From JANMOK01 sp031415055 (GTDB lineage Bacteria > Pseudomonadota > Alphaproteobacteria > Rhodobacterales > Rhodobacteraceae), in contig JANOQZ010000042.1 of the NCBI GenBank assembly GCA_031415055.1, positions 1-64,000 on the forward strand: DNA of 64,000 nt, in the 5' to 3' direction. Below the pieces are notes generated by a model, which was not told where the DNA came from, searched no databases, and worked only from the letters and a program-made list of their open reading frames with translations. Position 1 is the stretch's first letter. Every line of letters starts with the position of its first letter. A program made the translations under genes and the position numbers. Shown piece after piece: positions 1-9,126 of this stretch.

Positions 1-312
1 CGCCGCCGAGCACACCAGAATGCCGCCGTCCATCTGCGCCGCACCGGTGATCATGTTCTTCACATAATCCGCATGGCCCGGGCAATCGACGTGGGCGTAG
101 TGCCGCGCCTTGGTTTCGTATTCCACATGTGCTGTCGAAATGGTGATCCCGCGCGCCCGTTCTTCCGGCGCCGCGTCGATCTGGTCATAGGGCTTGTATT
201 CACCAAAATACTTGGTGATCGCCGCCGTCAGCGACGTCTTGCCATGGTCAACGTGACCAATGGTGCCAATGTTCACATGCGGCTTATTCCGCTCAAACTT
301 CGCCTTCGCCAT
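1..312 (-). CDS. tuf: Elongation factor Tu, N-terminal part (gene runs off the left edge)
   Basis: This is the GTPase that brings aminoacyl-tRNA to the ribosome. Read on the minus strand from the ATG at 312, the protein starts MAKAKFERNKPHVNIGTIGH. The P-loop GHVDHGKT follows, then the switch region with RGITI and the G3 motif DCPGHADY. Only about 104 of roughly 391 residues lie in the window; the frame is open to base 1. A purine-rich GGGGTAAGG stretch lies just upstream of the ATG. The lipoprotein gene upstream is on the same strand, 96 bases away. The assignment is unambiguous; whether the genome has one or two tuf copies cannot be told from here. Confidence 0.97.
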   Translation of the reverse strand, partial: MAKAKFERNKPHVNIGTIGHVDHGKTSLTAAITKYFGEYKPYDQIDAAPEERARGITISTAHVEYETKARHYAHVDCPGHADYVKNMITGAAQMDGGILVCSAA

Positions 313-408
313 GATACCTTACCCCGCAATTTCGTCGCGGCGCGGTTTAGTGCGAGTTGGGGTGGAAATCAACGGGCAATTGCACCTCGCTAAAATGTAG
401 CCGTCTGG

Positions 409-999
409 TCAAGTCCCGGACTGAAGCCACAGGCGAACCGCTTGCGAAATCCGTGCGATGATCCGGCTTTTCTGTGTCTCGCCGCGCGCCAGTGCGGCTT
501 GCGCAGTGCCTTGGGTCAGCGCAATGCTGTCGGCATTCAATCCTATAATCGCCGCAATAGAACGACCATCCGCAGAGCGTATCTGAATATCAAGCTTGAC
601 GTCGTGCCAAGCGGGCAACGAACTCGCCAAGGCCTTGGGCGTCACCGCATGAAACTTGCGCACGGTCACCAGAACATTAACCGGTACCGAACCGCGCAGA
701 CCCGCGACCGCTTGATTCATCGCCGTCTCGACGATTGCTTGAACTTGGGCACGGCGATCCCCCGCCGGATCTTCGAACCACACAATGTCAGTCTGAGGGA
801 ATTGCTCGCTCGGATTGGTCGAGACGATCAGGCTTGCCGGAACCGAAACCGAAGCGCTGCGCACATTCAACCGAGCCAACGATTCCGCCGATAGCCCGAT
901 GGGTTCACGAAAGATTTCCGTGTCCGGCCCCAACCCGCCGCTGCCGCTACAGGCTGCCAGCGCCAAGCCGAAAACCATCGCAAGTGCCGCTCGTTTCAT
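409..999 (-). CDS. Putative outer-membrane lipoprotein (DUF6778-like)
   Basis: The protein has 196 residues. It starts MKRAALAMVFGLALAACSG, a lipoprotein signal with lipobox LAAC, so the mature protein should be acylated at Cys16. The rest is a soluble domain of about 180 residues with SVSVPASLIVS and TDIVWFEDPAGDRRAQV. From memory this resembles DUF6778, a family common in Rhodobacteraceae; that is a recollection, not a search result. The ATG at 999 is preferred over longer in-frame options because GGTGG lies just upstream and the signal peptide begins there. The gene diverges from metG, with about 130 bases between the two starts. The function is unknown. Confidence 0.75.
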   Translation of the reverse strand: MKRAALAMVFGLALAACSGSGGLGPDTEIFREPIGLSAESLARLNVRSASVSVPASLIVSTNPSEQFPQTDIVWFEDPAGDRRAQVQAIVETAMNQAVAGLRGSVPVNVLVTVRKFHAVTPKALASSLPAWHDVKLDIQIRSADGRSIAAIIGLNADSIALTQGTAQAALARGETQKSRIIARISQAVRLWLQSGT

Positions 1000-1129
1000 T
1001 CCACCACGCCTTTCCGTTTGTCGCGCCGTTTTCCCGCGAATTCCGCCCCACCGAAATCCGCCCCGACACACTGGCTCTGACTTCCCCGATAGGCTATTGC
1101 TCCGCCGATTGACACCGGAAAGCCTGCAC

Positions 1130-2833
1130 ATGTCACGCGTTTTGATAACCTCGGCCCTGCCCTATATCAACGGCATCAAGCATCTGGGCAACCTGATCGG
1201 CTCGCAACTGCCGTCGGATGCTTATGCGCGGTTCTGCCGGGCGCGTGGCGACGAGGTCTTGTTCATCTGCGCCACCGATGAACACGGCACCCCAGCGGAA
1301 TTGGCGGCGGCCAAGGCGGGGCTGCCGGTGGCGGAATTTTGCCAGCAGATGTGGAAGGTACAAAAGGACATCGCTGATGGGTTTCGCATTTCGTTTGATC
1401 ATTTTGGCCGTTCCTCCAGCCCGCAAAACCACCATTTGACCCAGCATTTTGCGGCCAAATTGGCCGAAAATGGGCTGATTTCGGAGGTAATGGAAAAGCA
1501 GATCTATTCCAACACCGACGGTCGCTACCTGCCCGACCGCTATATCGAAGGCACTTGCCCGAACTGCGGCTATGACAAGGCCCGTGGCGATCAATGTGAG
1601 AACTGCACCAAGCAGCTTGATCCGGTCGATCTGATCAATCCGCGTTCGGCCATTTCCGGTTCAACCGATCTGGAGGTGCGCGAGACCAAGCACCTGTACT
1701 TGCGCCAATCCGCCATGCGCGGCAAGCTGACAGACTGGATCGACAGCAAGAAGGACTGGCCGATCCTGACCACCTCCATCGCCAGGAAATGGCTGAACGA
1801 CGGTGAAGGGCTGCAAGACCGCTCAATAACCCGCGACCTTGAATGGGGCATTCCGGTGCACAAAGGTGATCAGCCGTGGCCGGGGATGGAGGGCAAGGTT
1901 TTCTACGTCTGGTTCGACGCCCCGATCGAATATATCGCCGCCACCGCCGAATGGGCCGATGCAAACGGTACCGATTGGCACCGCTGGTGGCGCACCGACA
2001 AGGGCGCAGATGATGTGCGGTATGTCGAATTCATGGCCAAAGACAACATCCCGTTCCACACCCTCAGCTTCCCCGCCACCATCCTTGGTTCCGGCGAACC
2101 GTGGAAATTGGTGGACTATATCAAGGGATTCAACTGGCTGCTTTACGACGGCGGCAAGTTCTCAACCAGCCAAGGTCGCGGCGTGTTCATGGATCAGGCG
2201 CTGGAAATTCTGCCCAGCGACTATTGGCGCTGGTGGCTCCTGTCTAACGCTCCCGAGAGCAGTGACGCCGATTTCACTTGGGAAAATTTCCAGAACGGCG
2301 TGAACAAGGATCTGGCCGATGTCCTGGGCAATTTCGTCAGCCGCGTGACGAAGTTTTGCGCCTCAAAATGGGGCACCAATGTGCCTTCCGGGGGCGCATA
2401 TGGGCCGCAAGAGCAAGCGGTCGTCGCCGATTTGACCGCCCGCCTAACCGCTTATAACGACGCCTTCACCGCCATCGAACTGCGCAAGGCCGCTGGCGAG
2501 TTGCGGGCCATCTGGGTGGCCGGTAACGAATACCTGCAATCCGCCGCCCCGTGGTCGGTGTTCAAAACCGACCCCGAAAAAGCCGCCGCCATTACCCGTT
2601 TTGCCTTGAACCTGATCCGGTTTTACGCGGTTTTGTCGGAACCGTTCATCCCCGACGTCAGCAAGACGATGCTGGATGCGTTGGGTTTGGGAAAGCCGCT
2701 GTGGCCAACGGATGTGGCCAAAGAACTTTCCGCCCTGGTCGCTCATCACCCCTTCACGATCCCCGAAGTCATGTTCGCCAAGATCACCGACGAGCGACGG
2801 GCAGAATTGGAAGTTAGGTTCGCGGGGGAATAG
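1130..2833 (+). CDS. metG: Methionine--tRNA ligase
   Basis: This cytoplasmic class I synthetase charges tRNA-Met. The 567-residue protein opens with MSRVLITSALPYINGIKHLGN, the N-terminal active-site region of MetG that contains the HIGH-equivalent. A zinc knuckle CPNCGY...CENC follows at about residues 146-164. The KMSKS-equivalent loop reads KFSTSQGRG, a form common in this MetG subclass. The open frame extends 105 codons further upstream, but the homology starts at the ATG at 1130, and the extra part lies antisense to the lipoprotein gene. There is no C-terminal tRNA-binding domain, as is usual for the short form of the enzyme. Confidence 0.96.
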   Translation: MSRVLITSALPYINGIKHLGNLIGSQLPSDAYARFCRARGDEVLFICATDEHGTPAELAAAKAGLPVAEFCQQMWKVQKDIADGFRISFDHFGRSSSPQNHHLTQHFAAKLAENGLISEVMEKQIYSNTDGRYLPDRYIEGTCPNCGYDKARGDQCENCTKQLDPVDLINPRSAISGSTDLEVRETKHLYLRQSAMRGKLTDWIDSKKDWPILTTSIARKWLNDGEGLQDRSITRDLEWGIPVHKGDQPWPGMEGKVFYVWFDAPIEYIAATAEWADANGTDWHRWWRTDKGADDVRYVEFMAKDNIPFHTLSFPATILGSGEPWKLVDYIKGFNWLLYDGGKFSTSQGRGVFMDQALEILPSDYWRWWLLSNAPESSDADFTWENFQNGVNKDLADVLGNFVSRVTKFCASKWGTNVPSGGAYGPQEQAVVADLTARLTAYNDAFTAIELRKAAGELRAIWVAGNEYLQSAAPWSVFKTDPEKAAAITRFALNLIRFYAVLSEPFIPDVSKTMLDALGLGKPLWPTDVAKELSALVAHHPFTIPEVMFAKITDERRAELEVRFAGE

Positions 2834-2872
2834 AGCCTCGTTTTTCTACTTCCCTGTGCGAAGCGCAGGGCC

Positions 2873-2922
2873 GCGACCGACCGCCGTTCGGCGGTCGCAG
2901 ATGCGACCACCCGGTCGGTCGC
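2873..2922. repeat. Nested inverted repeats between metG and the TPR gene
   Basis: Two palindromes overlap. CGACCGCCG (2878-2886) pairs with CGGCGGTCG (2889-2897), and GCGACCGACC (2873-2882) pairs with GGTCGGTCGC (2913-2922). The DNA could fold into either hairpin. There is no T-run after them, so a standard intrinsic terminator is not supported. It may be a small dispersed palindromic element or an mRNA 3'-end structure of metG. Confidence 0.5.
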
Positions 2923-3035
2923 CGCCAATGAGGGTGTGGACGGGTGTAAAAAACGAATGTCGCTACTCGCAGCAACGCCGATTCTCTTCACGCCCTCTTG
3001 CCTTGACTTCCGACCAAACCAGCGCACTTTGTGCC

Positions 3036-3569
3036 ATGCTCAAAACACTCCTCTGCTTCCTCATCTTCCCGCTCGCAGCCTTTGCCCAGTCCTGCCCGCC
3101 CAGCCCCGTGCAGCCGGAAAAACCGCAGCTTTTCACTAACCTCGCCGCCAGCCCTAATGAAATGGCGGCGGCGGTGATTGCGCGCGAACTCTGGATGCTC
3201 TGGCGCACAGCTCCTGATGCAAAGGCGCAAGACCTGCTCGATCGCGGCATGGCGATGCGCGACGTGTTCAATTTCCCCGAATCCATCCTGATCCTCACCG
3301 AACTGATAGCTTATTGCCCAGACTATCCCGAAGGCTACAACCAACGCGCCTTCACGCGCTATCTGGCGCAAGATTACCAAGGCTCGCTGGATGACATCGA
3401 AATCGTCCTCAAAGCCGAGCCCAAACATTTCGGTGCCTTGTCGGGCAAAGCCCTTGTGCAAATGAACATGGGCCAAACCGGCCAAGCCAAACTCACTATG
3501 ATCGAGGCGCTCAAAGTTCACCCTTGGTTGAACGAACGCGAGTTGCTCGGCCAAGGCGAGGATCTATAA
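3036..3569 (+). CDS. Secreted TPR-repeat protein
   Basis: The protein has 177 residues, with signal peptide MLKTLLCFLIFPLAAFAQS. The mature part contains helical repeats of TPR type (for example AYCPDYPEGYNQRAFTRYLAQDYQGSLDDIEIVLKAEP is the core, quoted only to its first 20 residues here: AYCPDYPEGYNQRAFTRYLA). It is expected in the periplasm as a protein-protein interaction module; its partner is unknown. The ATG at 3036 is chosen because the signal peptide begins there; the frame is open further upstream without meaning. Its TAA stop at 3567-3569 is followed at once, in the same frame, by the coding sequence of the next gene, so the two may be translationally coupled. Confidence 0.8.
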   Translation: MLKTLLCFLIFPLAAFAQSCPPSPVQPEKPQLFTNLAASPNEMAAAVIARELWMLWRTAPDAKAQDLLDRGMAMRDVFNFPESILILTELIAYCPDYPEGYNQRAFTRYLAQDYQGSLDDIEIVLKAEPKHFGALSGKALVQMNMGQTGQAKLTMIEALKVHPWLNERELLGQGEDL

Positions 3570-4196
3570 CTGCGCCCGCCCAAATCCGTCAAAGCGCTGG
3601 AAGATTTTGGCCGCATCCGCCTGTCGCCGAATTTCTTCATGCGCGATTTTCTCTATTCCGAAATCTCGCAGATCGAAGGCGTTCCAAATATCCCAGACGA
3701 CCCAGACCTTGCCATCAAAGCCGGGACCAAACTGTGCGAGGAACTCCTCGAACCTCTCAACGCCACCTTCGGGCGCATCGGCATTCGCTCTGCCTGTCGG
3801 GCCGTGGCGGTCAACGAAATCGGGGCCGCTAACGGGAACCAATACAACTGCTCCACCAACCAAGCTTCCTACGCCAACCATATCTGGGACAGGCTGGATG
3901 CCAATGGTCACATGGGCGCCATGGCCACCATCGTCATCCCGTGGTTCATAGACCGCTATGACCCGCGCACCGATTGGCGCAGGCTGGCGTGGTGGATTCA
4001 CGACCATCTGCCCTATTCCGACATGTGTTTCTTTCCCAATTTGGCCGCGTTCAATCTGGGCTGGCACGAAGAGCGGCAACGCCGCATCTACAGCTGTGTC
4101 GCGCCAAAGGGGCTGCTGACCAAAGTTGGATACACAAACCAGAACGCCGACCATGCCGAATGGTATCCCGGTTTTCCGACACTCATTCACCCCTGA
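3570..4196 (+). CDS. Conserved Rhodobacteraceae-type protein of unknown function, probable CTG start
   Basis: The first ATG of this frame is at 3639 (protein starting MRDFLYSEISQ). The frame is open upstream to the TAA of the TPR gene, and the 23 codons in between (beginning LRPPKSVKALEDFGRIRLS) look like real protein. I recall relatives that start at about this point. The only start-like codons in this stretch are CTGs, the first at 3570 directly after the TAA, with AAGGCGAG about 10 bases before it. From there the protein has 208 residues. It is soluble and rich in Trp, Cys and His (WWIHDHLPYSDMCFFPNLAAFN). I recognise it as a conserved hypothetical only. The alternative is the shorter protein from the ATG at 3639. 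Confidence 0.65.
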   Translation: MRPPKSVKALEDFGRIRLSPNFFMRDFLYSEISQIEGVPNIPDDPDLAIKAGTKLCEELLEPLNATFGRIGIRSACRAVAVNEIGAANGNQYNCSTNQASYANHIWDRLDANGHMGAMATIVIPWFIDRYDPRTDWRRLAWWIHDHLPYSDMCFFPNLAAFNLGWHEERQRRIYSCVAPKGLLTKVGYTNQNADHAEWYPGFPTLIHP

Positions 4197-4240
4197 CTGC
4201 CTTTACAATCCCACCCATCGCACTAAGTTCCGCCCGCGAT

Positions 4241-4329
4241 GCCCGCTTGGTGAAACAGGTAGACACAAGGGACTTAAAATCCCTCGACTTTAATCGGTCG
4301 TGCCGGTTCGATCCCGGCAGCGGGCACCA
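4241..4329 (+). tRNA. tRNA-Leu, anticodon TAA
   Basis: The acceptor stem GCCCGCT (4241-4247) pairs with AGCGGGC (4319-4325), followed by discriminator A and an encoded CCA (4327-4329). The anticodon stem-loop AGGGA-CTTAAAA-TCCCT gives anticodon TAA. The T arm GCCGG-TTCGATC-CCGGC is intact. A long variable arm (about CGACTTTAATCGG) makes it a class II tRNA, as expected for leucine. This tRNA reads TTA codons, and TTG by wobble. Confidence 0.97.
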
Positions 4330-4459
4330 ATTTTCAACTTGACCTGAAGTCACTAAAGTTTCGCAAAACGCCAAGATTCTTGCCAGAAACGAATTTTCGA
4401 TGCAATGTCCCGCCACAGCCGACGAAGTGGAGTGATCGGCGACAACAACAGGGACAATC

Positions 4460-6061
4460 ATGGCAAACAATTCTGGGGCGGGATATTCCGACTCCGACAA
4501 GAAGGAGGATATGAAAGTCCTCCACGGTATGGGCTATGCGCAAGAGCTTGATCGGCGGATGAGCCGGTTCTCAAACTTCGCAATTTCCTTCTCGATCATC
4601 TGCATCCTTGCGGGTGGGATCACGGCTTTCCCAGTGGCAATGTCATCAGGCGGCGGCTTCTCAGTCGCCATTGGCTGGGTCATTGGCGGCTTGTTCGCGC
4701 TAGTAGTTGCCGCTTCGATCGGCCAAATCGCCTCGGCCTATCCAACGGCAGGTGGGTTGTATCATTGGTCATCCATTTTGGGCGGTCGTGGCTGGGGTTG
4801 GCTTACGGCCTGGTTCAATTTGGTCGGGCTGCTGTTCGTCGTCGCATCGGTGAACTTCGGCGTCTACTTGCTACTCAAAGACCTCGTCCTCGCCGGAGTA
4901 TTTGGCATGGATGTCTCAACTTGGGGTGCTTGGCACGCCAGCATTTTCGTGACGATCTTCGCCATCTCGCAGGCGTTGTTCAACCATATGGGCATCAAAG
5001 TCACCACGATGCTGACCGACTTTTCGGGTTACCTGATCTTTGCAGTTGCGATCTTGCTTACTCTTTCGATGTTAATCTGGGGTGCTGGCGGCGACGTCTC
5101 CCGACTGACAACTTTTGTAAACAACACTGGCGAGCCGGGTGGTGGCGTGGTTCCTGAAGCACGCACTGCGATTGTCGCGTTCTTGATCGGCCTTCTGTAT
5201 CCGCTCTATACGATCACCGGATTTGACGCTTCGGCGCATACTTCGGAAGAAACGATGAATGCGCGCGTTTCGGTGCCCAAAGGCATGTTGCATTCGGTTT
5301 TCTGGTCTCTTCTGTTCGGGTTCTTTCTGGCCGCGTCATTTATCTTGGCGATGCCCGATACCGTTGAAGGTGCCAAAGCTGGCGGCGCTTCTTTCTTTAA
5401 CTTGTTCGCCGGTCTGCCAATGCCCGCCTTCCTCAAGGCACTACTTGCAATCGGCATCGTCGCAGCCAACTACTTCTGCGCTTTGGCGGGCATGACATCA
5501 ACCTCGCGGATGATCTATGCATTCGCGCGTGACGGTGGTCTGCCTGCTTCCAGTCTGTTCGCCAGCATAAGCCCGAAATACCGCACGCCTGTTGCGGCAA
5601 TCTGGCTGGCAGCAATACTGTCGACACTGGCATGCTACTATGCACCGTTTATGTTCGCACTGGCGGCCGGCTGTGCTTTGTTCCTGTATATTTCTTACGC
5701 CATGCCGGTTGCAGCCGGACTTATGGCCCAAGGAAAAACCTGGACGGAATTCGGCCCATACAAACTTGGCGTATGGTCAAAACCGTTCGCGATTATTACC
5801 ATCGTTGGTGTGATCATCTTGGCCTATGCGGGAACGCAACCCCCGTTTAATCCGATCATCCTGCCGCTGTTCCCCGACCTTGCTTTCCCGTTGAACCAAT
5901 TGACCAACCCGCTGATCTTCCTTGGCGTGGCTCTGGCTATCGGATGGTTCGTGAGCGAACGCAAACGCTTCCAAGGCCCGCCGATTGGTGACGCAATCGC
6001 CAAACGCGCAGCCGCGATCAAGGCAGCGGAAGCAGCCGTTGGCGAAACGACTGCTGCGTAG
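4460..6061 (+). CDS. APC-family amino acid permease
   Basis: The protein has 533 residues and about 12 membrane helices with a cytoplasmic N-terminus. Near the start is LDRRMSRFSNFAISFSIICI, then a helix with ILAGGITAF, then AYPTAGGLYHWSS. These are hallmarks of the amino acid/GABA-choline permeases of the APC superfamily. The mid-protein segment GFDASAHTSEET is also typical of that subfamily. It should import an amino acid or amine by proton or sodium coupling; the substrate cannot be read from the sequence. The gene stands alone between tRNA-Leu and a rhomboid gene and ends in a good terminator at 6072. Confidence 0.88.
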   Translation: MANNSGAGYSDSDKKEDMKVLHGMGYAQELDRRMSRFSNFAISFSIICILAGGITAFPVAMSSGGGFSVAIGWVIGGLFALVVAASIGQIASAYPTAGGLYHWSSILGGRGWGWLTAWFNLVGLLFVVASVNFGVYLLLKDLVLAGVFGMDVSTWGAWHASIFVTIFAISQALFNHMGIKVTTMLTDFSGYLIFAVAILLTLSMLIWGAGGDVSRLTTFVNNTGEPGGGVVPEARTAIVAFLIGLLYPLYTITGFDASAHTSEETMNARVSVPKGMLHSVFWSLLFGFFLAASFILAMPDTVEGAKAGGASFFNLFAGLPMPAFLKALLAIGIVAANYFCALAGMTSTSRMIYAFARDGGLPASSLFASISPKYRTPVAAIWLAAILSTLACYYAPFMFALAAGCALFLYISYAMPVAAGLMAQGKTWTEFGPYKLGVWSKPFAIITIVGVIILAYAGTQPPFNPIILPLFPDLAFPLNQLTNPLIFLGVALAIGWFVSERKRFQGPPIGDAIAKRAAAIKAAEAAVGETTAA

Positions 6062-6071
6062 TTGAACTCTT

Positions 6072-6105
6072 CGGCGCGGGCTCAACCAGTCCGCGCCGTT
6101 ATTTT
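6072..6105 (+). terminator. Intrinsic terminator after the APC permease
   Basis: CGGCGCGG (6072-6079) pairs with CCGCGCCG (6091-6098), extended inside by a G-T pair and CT/AG. The loop is CAACC and the tail is TTATTTT. It lies 10 bases after the permease stop codon. Confidence 0.8.
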
Positions 6106-6123
6106 GCCCAAGGTCATTTTGCC

Positions 6124-6870
6124 ATGTTCCCTTTGCGCGATCACAATCCTTCGCTGCACACTCCCCATGTGACCTATGCGCTTTTGGCCGCAAACATCGT
6201 AATTTTCCTGGCTTATTACCCGGCGCTATCAACCGACGAATTTCGCCTCGCCGCCTTCTTCAACCAATGGGCCACGATTCCGGCCGATGTTTCAAATGGC
6301 CAAGATTACCACACCATCCTGACCAGCATGTTCCTGCACGGCAGCTGGATGCATCTGGCGGGCAATATGCTGTTTCTGTGGATATTCGGCGACAATATGG
6401 AAGACGCTTTCGGCCATATCGGCTTTCTCGCCTTCTATTTGGCCGGCGGAGCTGCGGCGGACTTTGCCCACGTCCGGTCCGACCCAACTTCGCTGACACC
6501 GACAGTTGGCGCTTCCGGGGCGATAGCCGGTGTTCTGGGCGGCTATCTGTTGCTCTTTCCCAAGGCACGCGTCGATATCATTCTCATCCTTATCATCATC
6601 ATCCGCCGCTTCACCCTGCCCGCGTGGAGCGTGCTGGGCTTGTGGTTCTGCTTCCAAATCTACAACGGTGTCACCGCCGACCTGACTGCCGGCGGCGTCG
6701 CTTATTGGGCGCATGCGGGTGGGTTTGTGATTGGCTTGATCCTGACCATTCCACTTTGGTTGAAACGCGGCGGCAAAGCGTTCTGGCAGCAAACCGAAGG
6801 CCACCCACCCAATCCGCCGACCAACTACCCCGAACGGATGACCCCGATCCCGACGGTGCGACGGCGCTAA
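6124..6870 (+). CDS. Rhomboid-family intramembrane serine protease
   Basis: The protein has 248 residues and about six membrane helices. The catalytic dyad is visible: Ser131 in VGASGAIAGVLGGY and His197 in YWAHAGGF. The oxyanion region HGSWMHLAGNMLFLWIFGDN (from about residue 72) is intact. It should cut transmembrane substrates within the inner membrane. The native substrate is unknown. The frame from the ATG at 6124 fits the family, which usually starts MFPIRDHNPS. The gene is convergent with argF and overlaps its stop by 4 bases. Confidence 0.93.
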   Translation: MFPLRDHNPSLHTPHVTYALLAANIVIFLAYYPALSTDEFRLAAFFNQWATIPADVSNGQDYHTILTSMFLHGSWMHLAGNMLFLWIFGDNMEDAFGHIGFLAFYLAGGAAADFAHVRSDPTSLTPTVGASGAIAGVLGGYLLLFPKARVDIILILIIIIRRFTLPAWSVLGLWFCFQIYNGVTADLTAGGVAYWAHAGGFVIGLILTIPLWLKRGGKAFWQQTEGHPPNPPTNYPERMTPIPTVRRR

Positions 6871-7793
6871 ACCCCCAAACACCAGCGCATTATCGCCTTT
6901 TGCGCGTGCAGGCGGTTTTCGGCCTCGTCGAATACCACCGAATGTGGGCCGTCCATGACCGCGTTGGTGACTTCTTCGTCGCGATGCGCGGGCAGGCAGT
7001 GCATGAACAGGGCACCGGGGTTGGCTTTGTCCATCAACGCCGCGTCGACCTGATAGGGCCGCAACTGGTTGTGACGACGTTCGCGGGCGGATTGGGCGTC
7101 GTGCATGGAAATCCAGGTATCTGTGACCACAAGATCGGCACCACGAACTGCCAAGGCGGGGTCGCGTTCAATCAACAGTTTCGAACCTTTACCGCGGGCA
7201 TATTCCATCGCCTTGGCATTCGGGTCCAAAGTTTCCGGCCCAGTGAATGTCAAATCAAACCCGAACTGCCCGGCGGCATGAATGAACGAAGTGCAAACGT
7301 TGTTGCCATCGCCCGACCACACCACTTTCTTACCTTTGATCGGCCCCGAATGTTCTTCAAACGTCATCACATCGGCCATGATCTGGCAGGGATGCGACGA
7401 ATTGGTCAGCCCGTTGATCACCGGCACCGTGGCGTTTTCAGCCAGTTCCAACAGCACGTCTTCCTCGAACGTTCTGATCATTATCATATCGACATAACGC
7501 GACAGAACCCGGGCGGTATCGGCAATGGTTTCGCCATGACCAAGCTGCATTTCCGCACCCGACAGCACCAGACATTCGCCGCCCATTTGCCGCACACCAA
7601 CATCAAACGACACCCGCGTGCGGGTCGACGGTTTCTCGAATATCAACGCCACCATTTGGCCCGCCAAAGGCTGGTCGGCATCCTTCGCACCTTTCGGCTG
7701 ACCCTTGCGCAAATCTTTGATCCGCTTTGCATCGTCCAATATCGCCCGCAAATCGGCGGCGTCGGTTTTGTGAATATCGAGAAAGTGGTTCAT
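6867..7793 (-). CDS. argF: Ornithine carbamoyltransferase
   Basis: The enzyme condenses carbamoyl phosphate and ornithine to citrulline in arginine synthesis. The 308-residue protein shows the carbamoyl-phosphate site FEKPSTRTRVSFD, the STRT-containing signature, and the C-terminal ornithine-side motif FMHCLPAHR. Length and motifs match the family. It lies 19 bases downstream of argD on the same strand, so the two are probably one operon. Confidence 0.97.
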   Translation of the reverse strand: MNHFLDIHKTDAADLRAILDDAKRIKDLRKGQPKGAKDADQPLAGQMVALIFEKPSTRTRVSFDVGVRQMGGECLVLSGAEMQLGHGETIADTARVLSRYVDMIMIRTFEEDVLLELAENATVPVINGLTNSSHPCQIMADVMTFEEHSGPIKGKKVVWSGDGNNVCTSFIHAAGQFGFDLTFTGPETLDPNAKAMEYARGKGSKLLIERDPALAVRGADLVVTDTWISMHDAQSARERRHNQLRPYQVDAALMDKANPGALFMHCLPAHRDEEVTNAVMDGPHSVVFDEAENRLHAQKAIMRWCLGV

Positions 7794-7812
7794 TTCTGGT
7801 CCCTGTCCGGCC

Positions 7813-9006
7813 TTAGCTTTGCTTGGTTGCTGGCGCTTGGTTCAACCGTTTCGCCGCCTTGTCCAAACGCCTCAATCCTTCATCAATTTCAGCGATTGTG
7901 ATATTCAGGGCGGGCAACAAGCGCACCACATTATCCGCCGCCGGAATGACGATAACGCGCTCGGCATAACCGGCCTTTACCACGTCGGCAGGTGCAAGCT
8001 TGCACTTCAACCCAAGGATCAACCCTTCGCCACGAACAAATTCAAATACGTCAGGATTGCTGGCAACCAAGCCCTCTAGCCGCTGACGCAGTTGTCCCGA
8101 AACATGGCTTACATTGTCGAGAAACCCCGGTTCCAGCAAGGTTTCCAACACGGCAATCCCCACGGCACAGGCCAATGGATTACCGCCATAGGTGGAGCCA
8201 TGCGTGCCAACACTCATGCCCGACGCCGCCCGTTCTGTGGCCAAACAGGCCCCGAACGGAAAGCCGCCGCCGATGCCCTTGGCAACCGCCATAATATCCG
8301 GCTCTATCCCGGCCCATTCGTGGTGAAACAGCTTGCCTGTGCGGCCCATGCCGCACTGGATTTCATCAAGGATCAGCAAAATTCCATGCTGGTCGCACAG
8401 GTCCCGCAAGCCTTTCAGACATTGCAAGGGAACCGGTCTGATACCGCCCTCACCCTGAATTGGCTCGATCAGAATCGCAGCGGTTTTCCCAGTTATCGCG
8501 GCGTTCAAAGCGTCATGGTCGGCAAAGGCAACCTTCACAAACCCCGGCAGCAAGGGGCCAAACCCCTTGACCATCTTCTCACCGCCGGACGCCGCAATCC
8601 CCGCCGAAGAACGGCCATGAAACGCGCCGTCAAAGGTGATGATTTCGATCCGTTCTGGCTGGCCCTTTTCATAGAAATACTTCCGGGTCATCTTGACGGC
8701 ACATTCAATCGCCTCGGTGCCGGAATTGGTGAAAAACACCGTGTCGGCAAAGGAATTGTCGACCAGTAATTGCGCCAGTTTCTTTTGATTGGTGATTTCG
8801 TACAGGTTGGATGTGTGCCAAAGTTTTTGTGCTTGGTCGTGGAGCGCTTTAACCAGCTTTGGGTTGGCATGTCCTAAAACAGCGACGGCAATTCCGGCAC
8901 CCAAATCGAGATAGCGGTCGCCATTTTTCTCGATCAACCACACGCCCTCGCCACGCTCAAACTCCAGCGGTGCGCGCGCGTAAGTGGGTAGGACGGGCGA
9001 AATCAC
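7813..9006 (-). CDS. argD: Acetylornithine aminotransferase
   Basis: This PLP enzyme converts N-acetylglutamate semialdehyde to N-acetylornithine; it may also serve the diaminopimelate pathway. The class III aminotransferase pattern LILDEIQCGMGRTGKLFHHE is followed by the PLP-lysine region MAVAKGIGGGFPFGA. The open frame reaches 9216, with an ATG at 9075. However, family members begin at about ISPVLPTYARAPLEF. A GTG at 9006 encodes exactly that point and has GGAG nine bases upstream, giving 397 residues, the usual length. The ATG at 9075 would add 23 unconserved residues and remains an alternative. Confidence 0.93.
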   Translation of the reverse strand: MISPVLPTYARAPLEFERGEGVWLIEKNGDRYLDLGAGIAVAVLGHANPKLVKALHDQAQKLWHTSNLYEITNQKKLAQLLVDNSFADTVFFTNSGTEAIECAVKMTRKYFYEKGQPERIEIITFDGAFHGRSSAGIAASGGEKMVKGFGPLLPGFVKVAFADHDALNAAITGKTAAILIEPIQGEGGIRPVPLQCLKGLRDLCDQHGILLILDEIQCGMGRTGKLFHHEWAGIEPDIMAVAKGIGGGFPFGACLATERAASGMSVGTHGSTYGGNPLACAVGIAVLETLLEPGFLDNVSHVSGQLRQRLEGLVASNPDVFEFVRGEGLILGLKCKLAPADVVKAGYAERVIVIPAADNVVRLLPALNITIAEIDEGLRRLDKAAKRLNQAPATKQS

Positions 9007-9126
9007 AGACGCAAACTCCAGATATGAACGAAAAAGCCCCGACGGCATCGCGCGACAGGGCGTTGTTTGTTTCATGCCGCAAAGATATGAGCCTGTCAAA
9101 TCTTGGCGGTCAGCAAAGGCAAGATC

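Noticed and set aside
399..404. TTGACC on the minus strand as the -35 box of a tuf promoter
   Set aside because: No acceptable -10 hexamer lies 16-18 bases downstream, so the site is not supported.
815..1129. N-terminal extension of MetG
   Set aside because: The 105 upstream codons are open but lie antisense to the lipoprotein gene and its upstream region, and MetG homology starts at the ATG at 1130.
6267..7901. A 544-codon plus-strand frame across the rhomboid gene and argF
   Set aside because: It overlaps two well-supported genes in other frames and has no family signature.
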